A stretch of DNA of 7,421 nt from an uncultured Pirellulaceae bacterium. GTDB lineage: Bacteria; Planctomycetota; Planctomycetia; Pirellulales; Pirellulaceae. Location: the NCBI GenBank assembly GCA_934255105.1, contig CAKQNH010000215.1, positions 1-7,421 of the forward strand. The letters are read 5' to 3'. The notes beneath the pieces were generated by a model. That model saw only the letters and a list, made by a program, of their open reading frames with translations, did not search any database and had not been told where the DNA came from. Both the position numbers and the translations under genes were made by a program. Positions 1 to 6,065 of the stretch are shown here, in pieces. The number at the start of each line of letters is the position of its first letter. The stretch's first letter is position 1.

Positions 1-17
1 GTCCAAACCACCGCAGT

Positions 18-81
18 GTCTTGGCATAGTGGCGTCTTGGCATAGTGGAGGCTTGGCATAGCAGTGTCTTGGTATAATCCG
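18..81. repeat. Four tandem 16-bp repeats
   Basis: Four contiguous 16-bp units lie at 18-33, 34-49, 50-65 and 66-81. The first two are GTCTTGGCATAGTGGC and GTCTTGGCATAGTGGA; the third and fourth diverge after the shared core CTTGG(C/T)ATA. The copies abut without spacers, so this is a minisatellite and not a CRISPR. It lies about 155 bp upstream of the sulfatase start and may be part of its control region. The function is unknown. Confidence 0.85.
73..78 (+). promoter_or_regulatory. Possible -10 box TATAAT in the last tandem repeat
   Basis: The fourth repeat copy has drifted from GGCATAGTGG to GGTATAATCC, which creates a perfect TATAAT. The nearest -35-like hexamer is TTGGCA at 53-58 in the preceding copy. 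The spacer is only 14 nt, shorter than the usual 16-18, so this is a weak call. If used, it would give the sulfatase a leader of roughly 150 nt. No other better promoter was seen between here and 238. Confidence 0.2.
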
Positions 82-222
82 CTTTCAGTCCAGCCGATGT
101 GAGGCAGGGAAGAAACACCATCCATGGCTGCCGAATGTCGCGGCACGTAGTTCGACGAGCGGTGTTTATTTGGAATTGAGAATGTTTAGTGGATCATTGC
201 TGCTGACGCCGCTGGGCAGCTA

Positions 223-230
223 AAGGGAAG
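223..230 (+). promoter_or_regulatory. Ribosome binding site of the sulfatase gene
   Basis: The purine run AAGGGAAG ends 7 nt before the ATG at 238. It supports that ATG, which is also the one that gives a complete signal peptide. Confidence 0.55.
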
Positions 231-237
231 TTGGTTT

Positions 238-1677
238 ATGTCTGTGCGCTGCTTGCTGCTCGTTCCTGTGCTGTGGTTGCTGGCGATAGCGCTGTCGCTA
301 GAGCCCAGTTGGTCCCAAGAGAAGCCGAAAGCAAAGCCGAATATCCTGTTGTTGCTGACCGATGACCAGAGTTACGACACGATCGCCGCCTTGGGTAATA
401 AAGAAGTCATCACGCCCAATCTAGACCGCTTGGCTCGCAGCGGCACAGCCTTTGACAACGCTTACAACATGGGTGGCTGGAACGGGGCCGTCTGCTTGGC
501 CAGCCGCGCCATGTTCAATACGGGCCGTTTTCTGTGGCGGGCCCACGCGGTCGACAACTCGCTGGAAAGAGAGCGGCAAGCCGGGCGACTGCTGCCATTG
601 ATGTTGAAACAAGCTGGCTACCAGACGTTTATGTCGGGCAAATGGCACGTGCGAATTCCCGCCGATCGAATCTACGACTATACGTTGCACATCCGACCCG
701 GCATGCCCGCTTCGCTCGACGCGGCCTATCAGCGCCCTAACAACATGCACGCATGGACTCCCTGGGACACGCGACTGGGAGGCTTCTGGGAAGGGGGCAA
801 GCACTGGAGCGAAGTTTTGGCCGATGACGCCCTAGTGTTTCTCAAGCAAACGGCTACCAGCGATCGCCCGTTTTTCATGTACTTGGCCTTTAACGCGCCG
901 CATGATCCACGCCAGTCGCCCCGCAAGTTCGTCGAGCGCTACAAGCGAAGCCGGCTGAAGATTCCCGCTAACTTTCAACCACAGCATCCCTACATGGAAG
1001 CCATGGGAGCGGGCCGGTGGCTACGCGACGAACGCCTGGCACCCTGGCCTCGAACGCCGGAGGCTGTTCAATTGCATCGCCAAGAATACTACGCGCTGAT
1101 CACGCATCTGGATCAGCAGATTGGAAAAATACTGGAGGAGCTCAAACGCACCGGACAAGCCGACAATACCTATATCGTCATGACCTCCGACCATGGCTTG
1201 GCCTGTGGCCAGCATGGTTTGATGGGCAAGCAGAATATGTACGAACATAGCCTCAAAGCACCGTTGATAGTAGCTGGACCGGGCATCCCGGCGGGCAAAC
1301 GAATCGCTGCACCGGTGTACGTTCAGGACTTCGTCCCCACCGCGCTCGAGTGGGCACAAGCGCCGCGACCCCCGCACGTCGAATTCAAGAGTCTGTTACC
1401 ACTGATCCGCGGTGAAAAGTCGCTGCAATACGAATTGATCTATGGGACTTACGAACTAAATCGCCAGCGCATGGTTCGTCGCGGTGACAACAAGCTAATC
1501 TACTATCCCACGATCGACAAATACGAAATGTACAATCTGCGACTGGACCCGTTGGAGATGCGGAACCTGAGTGAGTCGCCGCAGCATGCGCGCGCGTTGA
1601 GCGATCTCAAGGCGGACTTGAAAAAGATTATGGTGGCCATGGACGATCCCCTACTGCACATGTCGACGGCGAAGTGA
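238..1677 (+). CDS. Secreted sulfatase (S1 family, formylglycine-dependent)
   Basis: This gene encodes a 479-residue arylsulfatase-type hydrolase that removes sulfate esters, probably from sulfated polysaccharides outside the cytoplasm. A signal peptide is visible: a hydrophobic core at residues 5-20, with likely cleavage after SWS (residue 26). Metal-site residues are in TDDQ (D42, D43) and SDHG (D318, H319). The formylglycine motif is C86-L-A-S-R90 followed by NTGR at 94-97. Other active-site candidates are K135 in GKWH, H222 in APHDP and K331 in GKQNMYEH. The C-terminal subdomain has the usual KYEMYNLRLDPLEMRNLSE stretch. Length is typical of the family. The motif has Ala where most sulfatases have Pro (CxPxR); the maturation enzyme is not in this window. 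The substrate cannot be named from sequence. The gene stands alone and converges on tgt. Confidence 0.93.
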   Translation: MSVRCLLLVPVLWLLAIALSLEPSWSQEKPKAKPNILLLLTDDQSYDTIAALGNKEVITPNLDRLARSGTAFDNAYNMGGWNGAVCLASRAMFNTGRFLWRAHAVDNSLERERQAGRLLPLMLKQAGYQTFMSGKWHVRIPADRIYDYTLHIRPGMPASLDAAYQRPNNMHAWTPWDTRLGGFWEGGKHWSEVLADDALVFLKQTATSDRPFFMYLAFNAPHDPRQSPRKFVERYKRSRLKIPANFQPQHPYMEAMGAGRWLRDERLAPWPRTPEAVQLHRQEYYALITHLDQQIGKILEELKRTGQADNTYIVMTSDHGLACGQHGLMGKQNMYEHSLKAPLIVAGPGIPAGKRIAAPVYVQDFVPTALEWAQAPRPPHVEFKSLLPLIRGEKSLQYELIYGTYELNRQRMVRRGDNKLIYYPTIDKYEMYNLRLDPLEMRNLSESPQHARALSDLKADLKKIMVAMDDPLLHMSTAK

Positions 1678-1706
1678 TCCTAGCGCTCTGTGATCCCAGC
1701 GCTCTG
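1675..1706. repeat. 16-bp tandem duplication spanning the sulfatase stop codon
   Basis: TGATCCTAGCGCTCTG (1675-1690) is followed directly by TGATCCCAGCGCTCTG (1691-1706), with one mismatch. The first TGA is the sulfatase stop, so the duplication supplies a second copy of the stop and the adjoining 3' sequence. It has the same 16-bp unit length as the repeats upstream of the gene but an unrelated sequence. Confidence 0.8.
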
Positions 1707-1739
1707 TCCAGACTAGATCTTGGGGTTGCAGCCTTAATT

Positions 1740-1950
1740 GTAGAACGATTGCCCCAACCGTTTCCCGATTGTAGAACGATTGCCCCAACCGCTTCCCGAT
1801 TGTAGAACGATTGTCCCAATCGTTTCGAAACTGCAGACCGTAGAACGATTGCCCCAACCGTTTCCTTGTAGAACGATTGTCCCAACCGCTTCCCGATTGT
1901 AGAACGGTTGTCCCAACCGTTTTCCGAAGCAGTTGGGACAACTGCTCTAC
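1740..1950 (-). repeat. Seven-copy hairpin repeat array between sulfatase and tgt
   Basis: Six direct copies of a unit starting GTAGAACG begin at 1740, 1771, 1802, 1840, 1868 and 1899. The basic period is 31 bp, with one longer (38 bp) and one shorter (28 bp) copy. A seventh copy lies inverted at 1932-1950. Each unit contains a 7-bp stem with a 3-nt loop, for example ACGATTG-TCC-CAATCGT at 1807-1823 and GCAGTTG-GGA-CAACTGC at 1929-1945. It fills most of the convergent intergenic region, starting about 46 nt beyond the tgt stop. Likely roles are a 3' transcript end or stabiliser, or a mobile repeat of the REP/MITE kind; the sequence does not decide between these. It is not a CRISPR because the copies abut without unique spacers. 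The strand is given as minus because all stems pair fully (allowing G-U) only on that strand. Confidence 0.88.
1899..1950. terminator. Large imperfect stem-loop, possible bidirectional terminator
   Basis: GTAGAACGGTTGTCCCAAC (1899-1917) pairs with GTTGGGACAACTGCTCTAC (1932-1950) over 19 bp with two mismatches and a 14-nt loop. It is formed by the last direct copy and the inverted copy of the array. It lies between two convergent genes, where a shared terminator would be expected. There is no following T-run on either strand, so a classical intrinsic terminator is not shown. Confidence 0.4.
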
Positions 1951-1995
1951 TCTCCACCCCAATCTCAAAGATGGACGGAGCACTAGGCTAGTGCG

Positions 1996-3048
1996 TCAGG
2001 CTGGCAGACGCGGCTGATTCAACGTTTGCCGCTGCTGCTGCAACCAAGTGGCAAACGTGCCGGCGGCCAATTGGCGTCGCGCCTCGGCCATGAGCCGTTG
2101 ATAAAAAGTCAGATTGTGGTGGGTCAGCAAGATCGGCCCCAGCATTTCTTTGGCGACGAAGAGATGCCGGAGGTATGCGCGGCTATGGCGGCAAGCCAAG
2201 CAGGGACAGTTGGCATCGATGGGCCGGCGATCGTCGGTATGATGGGCATTGCGCAGACGCAGCGTACCTTCCCACGTGAAGGCGAGCGCGTTGCGGCCGT
2301 TGCGAGTTGGCATGACGCAGTCGAACATGTCGATGCCTCCCGCAATCCCCTCAAGCAGATCGATGGGACGGCCCACGCCCATCAGGTAACGCGGCTTATC
2401 GCTTGGCAGGTGCTTGGTGGTTCCGTGGATCACCCGCACCATCTCGCTGGGAGGCTCGCCAACACTCAGGCCGCCGACTGCATAGCCATCGAAGGGTAGC
2501 TTAGTCAGCGACTCTGCGCTGGCTTGCCGCAGCTCCAGATCGAGTCCACCCTGCACGATCGCAAACTTGGCCTGCTCGGCCCGCGTGGCCGCCTCCAGAC
2601 ACCGCGCCGCCCAACGCGTCGAACGCTGCATGGCCTCTTCGACCGCATGCCTCGAACTGGGAAGGGCGACCACGTGATCCAGGACCATGGCAATGTCGCT
2701 CCCCAGACGCTCCTGAATGCGAATCGATTCCTCAGGCGATAAGTCCAGTAGACTGCCGTCGATATGCGAACGGAATTGAGCTCCGCTTTCAGTAATCGTG
2801 GCTCGATCGGCCAAGCTAAAAATTTGAAAGCCGCCGCTGTCGGTCAGAATGGGGCCATCCCAGTCCATGAACGCGTGCAGACCGCCTAAACGCTCGATTC
2901 GCTCACCCCGAACTATCGCTGGAATGCACACAAAGGGGACAGCCCCTACGGCTCGGATTTCCTGCAAGAATGGACTGCGGCCAGCATGATTGGCGCTGGC
3001 CATGCTGGCGAACTCTACGACCCGGCGGCCTTCGACGCCTGGCAACAC
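1996..3048 (-). CDS. tgt: tRNA-guanine(34) transglycosylase, N-terminally truncated
   Basis: Tgt exchanges guanine 34 of GUN-anticodon tRNAs for a 7-deazaguanine base (preQ1 or queuine) in queuosine synthesis. Residue numbers count from the first in-frame start (3048). Recognisable Tgt sequence runs from [14 protein letters not shown] (residue 48) to the end. It includes D70 in LTDSGGF, D124, the QGG of FAIVQGG, the nucleophile D243 in MFDCVMPTR, and zinc ligands C281, C283, C286 and H310 or H311. Residues 1-47 resemble nothing in Tgt; they are the antisense of the neighbouring GT87 gene. By comparison with the E. coli enzyme about 65 residues are missing, including the first TIM-barrel strands and the conserved N-terminal FMPVG and NTxHL regions. 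An in-frame GTG at 2931 could serve as a start but does not restore them. The product is probably inactive unless the junction is an assembly error. Family is certain; functional status is doubtful. Confidence 0.88.
   Translation of the reverse strand: MLPGVEGRRVVEFASMASANHAGRSPFLQEIRAVGAVPFVCIPAIVRGERIERLGGLHAFMDWDGPILTDSGGFQIFSLADRATITESGAQFRSHIDGSLLDLSPEESIRIQERLGSDIAMVLDHVVALPSSRHAVEEAMQRSTRWAARCLEAATRAEQAKFAIVQGGLDLELRQASAESLTKLPFDGYAVGGLSVGEPPSEMVRVIHGTTKHLPSDKPRYLMGVGRPIDLLEGIAGGIDMFDCVMPTRNGRNALAFTWEGTLRLRNAHHTDDRRPIDANCPCLACRHSRAYLRHLFVAKEMLGPILLTHHNLTFYQRLMAEARRQLAAGTFATWLQQQRQTLNQPRLPA
2905..2940. other. Head-to-head junction of truncated tgt and truncated GT87 gene
   Basis: To the left (minus strand), Tgt homology stops at about 2905, in GERIERLGG. 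To the right (plus strand), a GT87-like reading frame begins at about 2911 (NYRWN...[11 protein letters not shown]), immediately after a stop at 2887-2889 that lies inside tgt. No intergenic DNA, promoter or ribosome binding site remains between two divergent genes, and both have lost their N-terminal coding sequence. The exact breakpoint cannot be fixed without intact relatives. Confidence 0.7.
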
Positions 3049-4254
3049 GACCCACAGCGCATCGGTTTCGCATGGAATGCCGATGCCTATTACCCGGCGG
3101 TTTACCCACCTGCCTACTACTGGCTATGCACGCCACTGCACTGGATTGAATACCGCTGGGCAGTTCGCCTGTGGCTGATTTTCTTGGTGGTCGCGCTGCT
3201 AGCCGCTGCAGCAGTCATTCAGCGAGCGGTGCGTTTGAAGGACGATCATTGCGAAACTGAGAGTGGAGAATCTGAAAGCGTAGCTAACACCTCGCCGATC
3301 CCGACTTGGCTCTGGCCGGCAATGCTGCTCTTCCCACCTCTGCTCCTGGGGCTGACGATGGGACAGAAGGGCTCAGTATGGCTGCTGGCCTGGAGTGTAA
3401 CCTGGCTACTAATGCGCGGCAGCAGGCCGTTGGCGGCCGGTTTAGCATTTGGTCTATTGTCGATCAAGCCGACGCTCTTCTTTCTCCTGCCGCTGGTCAT
3501 GCTGCGGCATGGGGAGTGGCGTTTTGTGGCGGGGGCCAGCCTGACCTGGGGCGCGTTGTGGGGCGCCGCAGCTTACACACTCCCCAGCCACGTGTGGACA
3601 GATTTCTTAGCGGTGGCACGATCCGCGGGGGACTACCAACAACATGCCGGTTATCAACTGGTGTGGTCGAGCAATCTGCAGTCACTGGTTGCCGGCCTTC
3701 CACGGGGGATGCCGTGGTGGGCCAGCGGGCTGCTATGGATGATACCAGCCAGCTATGTGCTCACCAAAACCCTACTCACAAAAACCCTACTCACAAAAAC
3801 CCTGCTCACCAAAACCGTGCTCACGAGAACCGCTCGAGGCGGAAACGTTCCAAGCGAAAGCATTCCAGGCGCTGCCGTTCCAGGCGATACGACTGTGCGG
3901 CCGCCATTGCGTCTACAAGATCCGCGGGACCTCTGCCAGGTGCTACTCGCGACCTGTTTGCTCAGCCCACATTTCTACGCCTACGATCTAGTCGTGCTGC
4001 TCCTACCGATCTGCGGCATGTGGCGCGCGTATCGTCGAGAAGCAGTGGTAATTCTGGCCGGCCTGTGGCTCGGGATGCTGGCCAGCCAAGCGTGCCTCAG
4101 CACGCTCGGCTTGCCACTCATGCCCGTCGTATTACTAGTCCAGTTCTACTGGCTGTCGACCGTTAGGCCGGGCCAATCGTCAGTCCGAAAGGGAGTCAGC
4201 GGCAGACCGGCTCCGTCGTACATGTTGCAGACTGGATTGTCCGCCCAGGCGTAG
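2986..4254 (+). CDS. GT87-type (DUF2029) membrane glycosyltransferase, 5'-truncated
   Basis: This encodes a polytopic membrane protein resembling GT87 (DUF2029) glycosyltransferases, GT-C enzymes that use polyprenol-phosphate sugars such as mannose on the outer face of the membrane. From the ATG at 2986 there are 422 residues. They include ELYDPAAF (9-16), YPPAYY (40-45), about ten hydrophobic segments (roughly 59-81, 108-172, 180-199, 243-258, 315-345, 353-391) and [15 protein letters not shown] (327-341). Family-like sequence continues upstream of this [17 protein letters not shown] is encoded at 2941-2982, in frame, with no start codon before the stop at 2887. Its GSDF aspartate is a candidate for the catalytic Asp of the first external loop and would be lost from an ATG-2986 product. 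The N-terminal membrane helix is absent. Residues 259-303 are built from minisatellites. The last ~36 residues are antisense to the esterase gene. Probably a broken gene. The fit to GT87 is from motif memory, not a search. Confidence 0.72.
   Translation: MIGAGHAGELYDPAAFDAWQHDPQRIGFAWNADAYYPAVYPPAYYWLCTPLHWIEYRWAVRLWLIFLVVALLAAAAVIQRAVRLKDDHCETESGESESVANTSPIPTWLWPAMLLFPPLLLGLTMGQKGSVWLLAWSVTWLLMRGSRPLAAGLAFGLLSIKPTLFFLLPLVMLRHGEWRFVAGASLTWGALWGAAAYTLPSHVWTDFLAVARSAGDYQQHAGYQLVWSSNLQSLVAGLPRGMPWWASGLLWMIPASYVLTKTLLTKTLLTKTLLTKTVLTRTARGGNVPSESIPGAAVPGDTTVRPPLRLQDPRDLCQVLLATCLLSPHFYAYDLVVLLLPICGMWRAYRREAVVILAGLWLGMLASQACLSTLGLPLMPVVLLVQFYWLSTVRPGQSSVRKGVSGRPAPSYMLQTGLSAQA
3760..3831 (+). repeat. 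In-frame 15-bp minisatellite encoding LTKTL repeats
   Basis: Four complete 15-bp units (3760-3774, 3775-3789, 3790-3804, 3805-3819) and a 12-bp partial unit (3820-3831) follow the pattern CTCAC(C/A)AAAACCCTA. They encode [24 protein letters not shown] within the GT87 gene, in a loop after the hydrophobic segment ending WMIPASYV. As 15 is a multiple of three, copy-number change leaves the frame intact. Confidence 0.93.
3841..3885 (+). repeat. Second, degenerate 15-bp repeat (x-x-V/I-P-G/S)
   Basis: Three units (3841-3855, 3856-3870, 3871-3885) share TTCCA(A/G)GC at their ends and encode [15 protein letters not shown]. They begin 9 bp after the LTKTL repeats and use the same unit length with an unrelated sequence, which extends the same loop of the membrane protein. 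Confidence 0.7.
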
Positions 4255-5702
4255 CGGACCGCGACGGGATCGGCCACCGCTGGGCTCGATACCTCGATGC
4301 GATTGTCACCCAGAATCTTGGCGTCGGCCCATACAAATTTCTTATCCTCGCCAGCGATTGCGAATCCGACGGGTTGTTTTGTATCGAACGGGCGCCAGCC
4401 ACCATCGATATGGTCGAAGGTGAGCACGATCTTGTTGCCCGACTTCTCCATCGATTTGTACTGCGGACTGCGGCTGGCGATTTCGATGCCGTAGTCATCT
4501 GCCAGAGCTAGGCGAGCCAGGCGCATGCCCACTTCGACTTTATTTTTGGGGTGGATGTCTTTGCCCTCACCTATATCGATGATGACCGCTTGTCCGGTCT
4601 TATCCAGCTTGGCCATAGTCATCGTCTGCGCTTCGCGCAACTCGGCCCAACTGCTCTCGACCGGCTCTGGATTCTCTTGCAAATAGTCGGCCAACTGCAC
4701 CCAGTAAAACGGGAAATCCCCTTGGCCCCACTCCTGGCGCCAACTGCTGATCAACAGCGGGAAGAGTTCTCGGTATTGATAGGCTCTGCCAGCGTTGCTT
4801 TCACCCTGATACCAAATCGCGCCGCGAATACCGTAGCCGAGGTGCGACTTGAGCACACCATTGTAGATATTGGCCGGCCGATGTTGGCCTGCCAGTGTGC
4901 GGTTCAAGTTATCCAACTGCTTCTGCTCTTCTGCAGTGCGATCCGCTTTTCCAGCCAGCGCTTTGGCCTGGGCTGCCATGTCATCGTATTGCTTGAGCAT
5001 CACGGAGTATTTGCCAGCCCCCTCCAAATTCTCGCGGCTGATCCAAGCTTCACATGCCGAGCCGCCCCAGGCATTATTGATCAAGCCGACGGGCACATCG
5101 AGCGTCTCTTGCAACTGCCGTCCGAAGAAGTAGCCGACGGCTGAAAAGTTGCCGACATTCTCCGGCGTACAGATCATCCACTGCGACTCGGGATGCTCCC
5201 ACACAGGTTCTTGCGAACCGACGCGTGGAAAGTTGATCATGCGCAGTTGCGGATTGTTGGCGGTCAGCCGCTCCAGATCGGCGTTAGTCGAGTTGGCGAC
5301 GGTCCACTGCATGTTGGATTGCCCCGAGCAGACCCACACTTCGCCGACCAACACATCCGCGATGCGGACCTCATTGTTGCCGCCTTTGACTACCAATTCG
5401 AGCGGTCCGCCGACGGGTAGGGGCTTGAGCATGACGTGCCACAAGCCCGCATCATCTGCGGCGGTGGACAGACTCTGTTCCGCAATTTTCACAGTGACTT
5501 TTTCGCCTGGTGTGGCCTTGCCCCACACCTTATTGTCCTGATCGCGTTGCAGCACCATGTGGTCGCTAAAGATATTGGTCAGGCTGACATCGGCCTGCGC
5601 AGGCTGTGCTGTCAGGCAGGCCAGGGACAGGATCACCAGCAGGCTCAGCAGCGGAGAGCACCAGTTCGATTTTGCGGGCTGAAAAACCGGGAGAGAATTC
5701 AT
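4146..5702 (-). CDS. Secreted sialate O-acetylesterase-like SGNH hydrolase
   Basis: This 518-residue secreted esterase of the sialate 9-O-acetylesterase (SASA/DUF303) type would remove O-acetyl groups from sugars. In planctomycetes, plant or algal polysaccharides are more likely targets than sialic acid (inference). The signal peptide has a hydrophobic stretch at 18-31 and likely cleavage after AQA (residue 37). An N-terminal beta-domain (about 38-118, opening LTNIFSDHMVLQ) precedes the hydrolase domain. The nucleophile is S129 in CSGQSNMQW. NNAWGGSACEAW (209-220) and WYQGESN (297-303) are family blocks. D382 and H384 in KDIHPKNK complete the catalytic set. The C-terminus ends in the usual YAWADNP...[14 protein letters not shown], so the gene looks complete. 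The start is supported by TGAGGT 7 nt upstream. Its last 109 bp overlap the end of the convergent GT87 frame. Confidence 0.92.
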   Translation of the reverse strand: MNSLPVFQPAKSNWCSPLLSLLVILSLACLTAQPAQADVSLTNIFSDHMVLQRDQDNKVWGKATPGEKVTVKIAEQSLSTAADDAGLWHVMLKPLPVGGPLELVVKGGNNEVRIADVLVGEVWVCSGQSNMQWTVANSTNADLERLTANNPQLRMINFPRVGSQEPVWEHPESQWMICTPENVGNFSAVGYFFGRQLQETLDVPVGLINNAWGGSACEAWISRENLEGAGKYSVMLKQYDDMAAQAKALAGKADRTAEEQKQLDNLNRTLAGQHRPANIYNGVLKSHLGYGIRGAIWYQGESNAGRAYQYRELFPLLISSWRQEWGQGDFPFYWVQLADYLQENPEPVESSWAELREAQTMTMAKLDKTGQAVIIDIGEGKDIHPKNKVEVGMRLARLALADDYGIEIASRSPQYKSMEKSGNKIVLTFDHIDGGWRPFDTKQPVGFAIAGEDKKFVWADAKILGDNRIEVSSPAVADPVAVRYAWADNPVCNMYDGAGLPLTPFRTDDWPGLTVDSQ

Positions 5703-5709
5703 TCGATGG

Positions 5710-5715
5710 ACCTCA
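5710..5715 (-). promoter_or_regulatory. Ribosome binding site of the esterase gene
   Basis: Read on the minus strand, TGAGGT lies 7 nt before the ATG at 5702. This is a good Shine-Dalgarno match at normal spacing and fixes the start. Confidence 0.6.
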
Positions 5716-5793
5716 GAGGTTGAAAGTGTGGAAGGCTGCGGCGAGGCTGACCAGAGGGGCAGCCGCTAACCGCACGCACGGGGCAGGACTACT

Positions 5794-5824
5794 ATATTAA
5801 CACACGCCAGTGCAACTTTGTCAG
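5794..5824 (-). promoter_or_regulatory. Possible promoter of the esterase gene
   Basis: On the minus strand, CTGACA (5819-5824) and TAATAT (5794-5799) resemble sigma-70 -35 and -10 boxes. The spacer is 19 nt, at the long end of what works. This would give a leader of about 85 nt. Planctomycete promoters are poorly defined, so this is tentative. Confidence 0.25.
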
Positions 5825-5889
5825 GGCTTGCGGATTGCACTGCGGCGACCTACCCAACGCGCCGCCGAGTAGCGACAATAGCTTTGATA

Positions 5890-6036
5890 GTCGCTGATCG
5901 CTCCGTCGATCAGATGCTATGTCGCTGATCGCTCCGCCGATCAGATGCTATGTCGTTGATCAGTTGCTCGAACGATTTGCGCATAGTTCGACGCTGCCGA
6001 TGTGCAATTCACCAAGAGCAATGATCGGCGGAGCGA
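5890..6036. repeat. 31-bp hairpin repeats: two direct copies, a fragment and an inverted copy
   Basis: Two adjacent 31-bp units (5890-5920 and 5921-5951) differ at a single base. A third begins at 5952 and decays after about 10 bp. Each full unit forms CTGATCG-(6 nt)-CGATCAG, a perfect 7-bp stem (5894-5913 and 5925-5944). The 15-mer TCGCTCCGCCGATCA (5929-5943) recurs as a perfect inverted copy at 6022-6036. AGTTGCTCG (5962-5970) likewise pairs with CGAGCAACT at 6033-6041. The element fills much of the 5703-6065 gap. A short inverted pair, AGCGAC (5871-5876) and GTCGCT (5890-5895), sits at its left edge. Function unknown; it may be a mobile or REP-like repeat. Confidence 0.82.
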
Positions 6037-6065
6037 GCAACTACTGAGGAGTGCCGGCATAAGCC

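Noticed and set aside
124..150. Short reading frame starting at ATG 124 upstream of the sulfatase
   Set aside because: It has eight codons, no ribosome binding site and no link to a regulatory leader type.
1740..1950. CRISPR array
   Set aside because: The copies abut with a 28-38 bp period and no unique spacers, one copy is inverted, and no cas gene is present.
1628..1983. Three overlapping minus-strand frames with repeated peptides such as RLGQSFYN and GAIVLQ
   Set aside because: They are the 31-bp repeats read in all three frames. The unit has no stop on the minus strand and 31 is not a multiple of three, so the peptide repeats follow automatically. No start site, signal or family supports a protein.
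2026..2499. Plus-strand frame of 157 codons opposite tgt
   Set aside because: It is antisense to the zinc-site and active-site region of tgt, which is clearly coding on the minus strand.
3306..4166. Plus-strand frame of 286 codons with basic repeats (HKNPTHKNP)
   Set aside because: It is an alternative frame of the GT87 gene. The membrane segments, YPP and YAYDL motifs lie in the other frame, and the basic repeats are the minisatellite read out of frame.
4551..5144. Plus-strand frame of 197 codons opposite the esterase
   Set aside because: It is antisense to the conserved SGNH hydrolase core, with no recognisable motif of its own.
5734..5764. Possible hairpin GGCTGC...GCAGCC in the esterase leader
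   Set aside because: It has only 6 bp of stem and a 19-nt loop with no support from position or flanking structure; expected by chance in GC-rich DNA.
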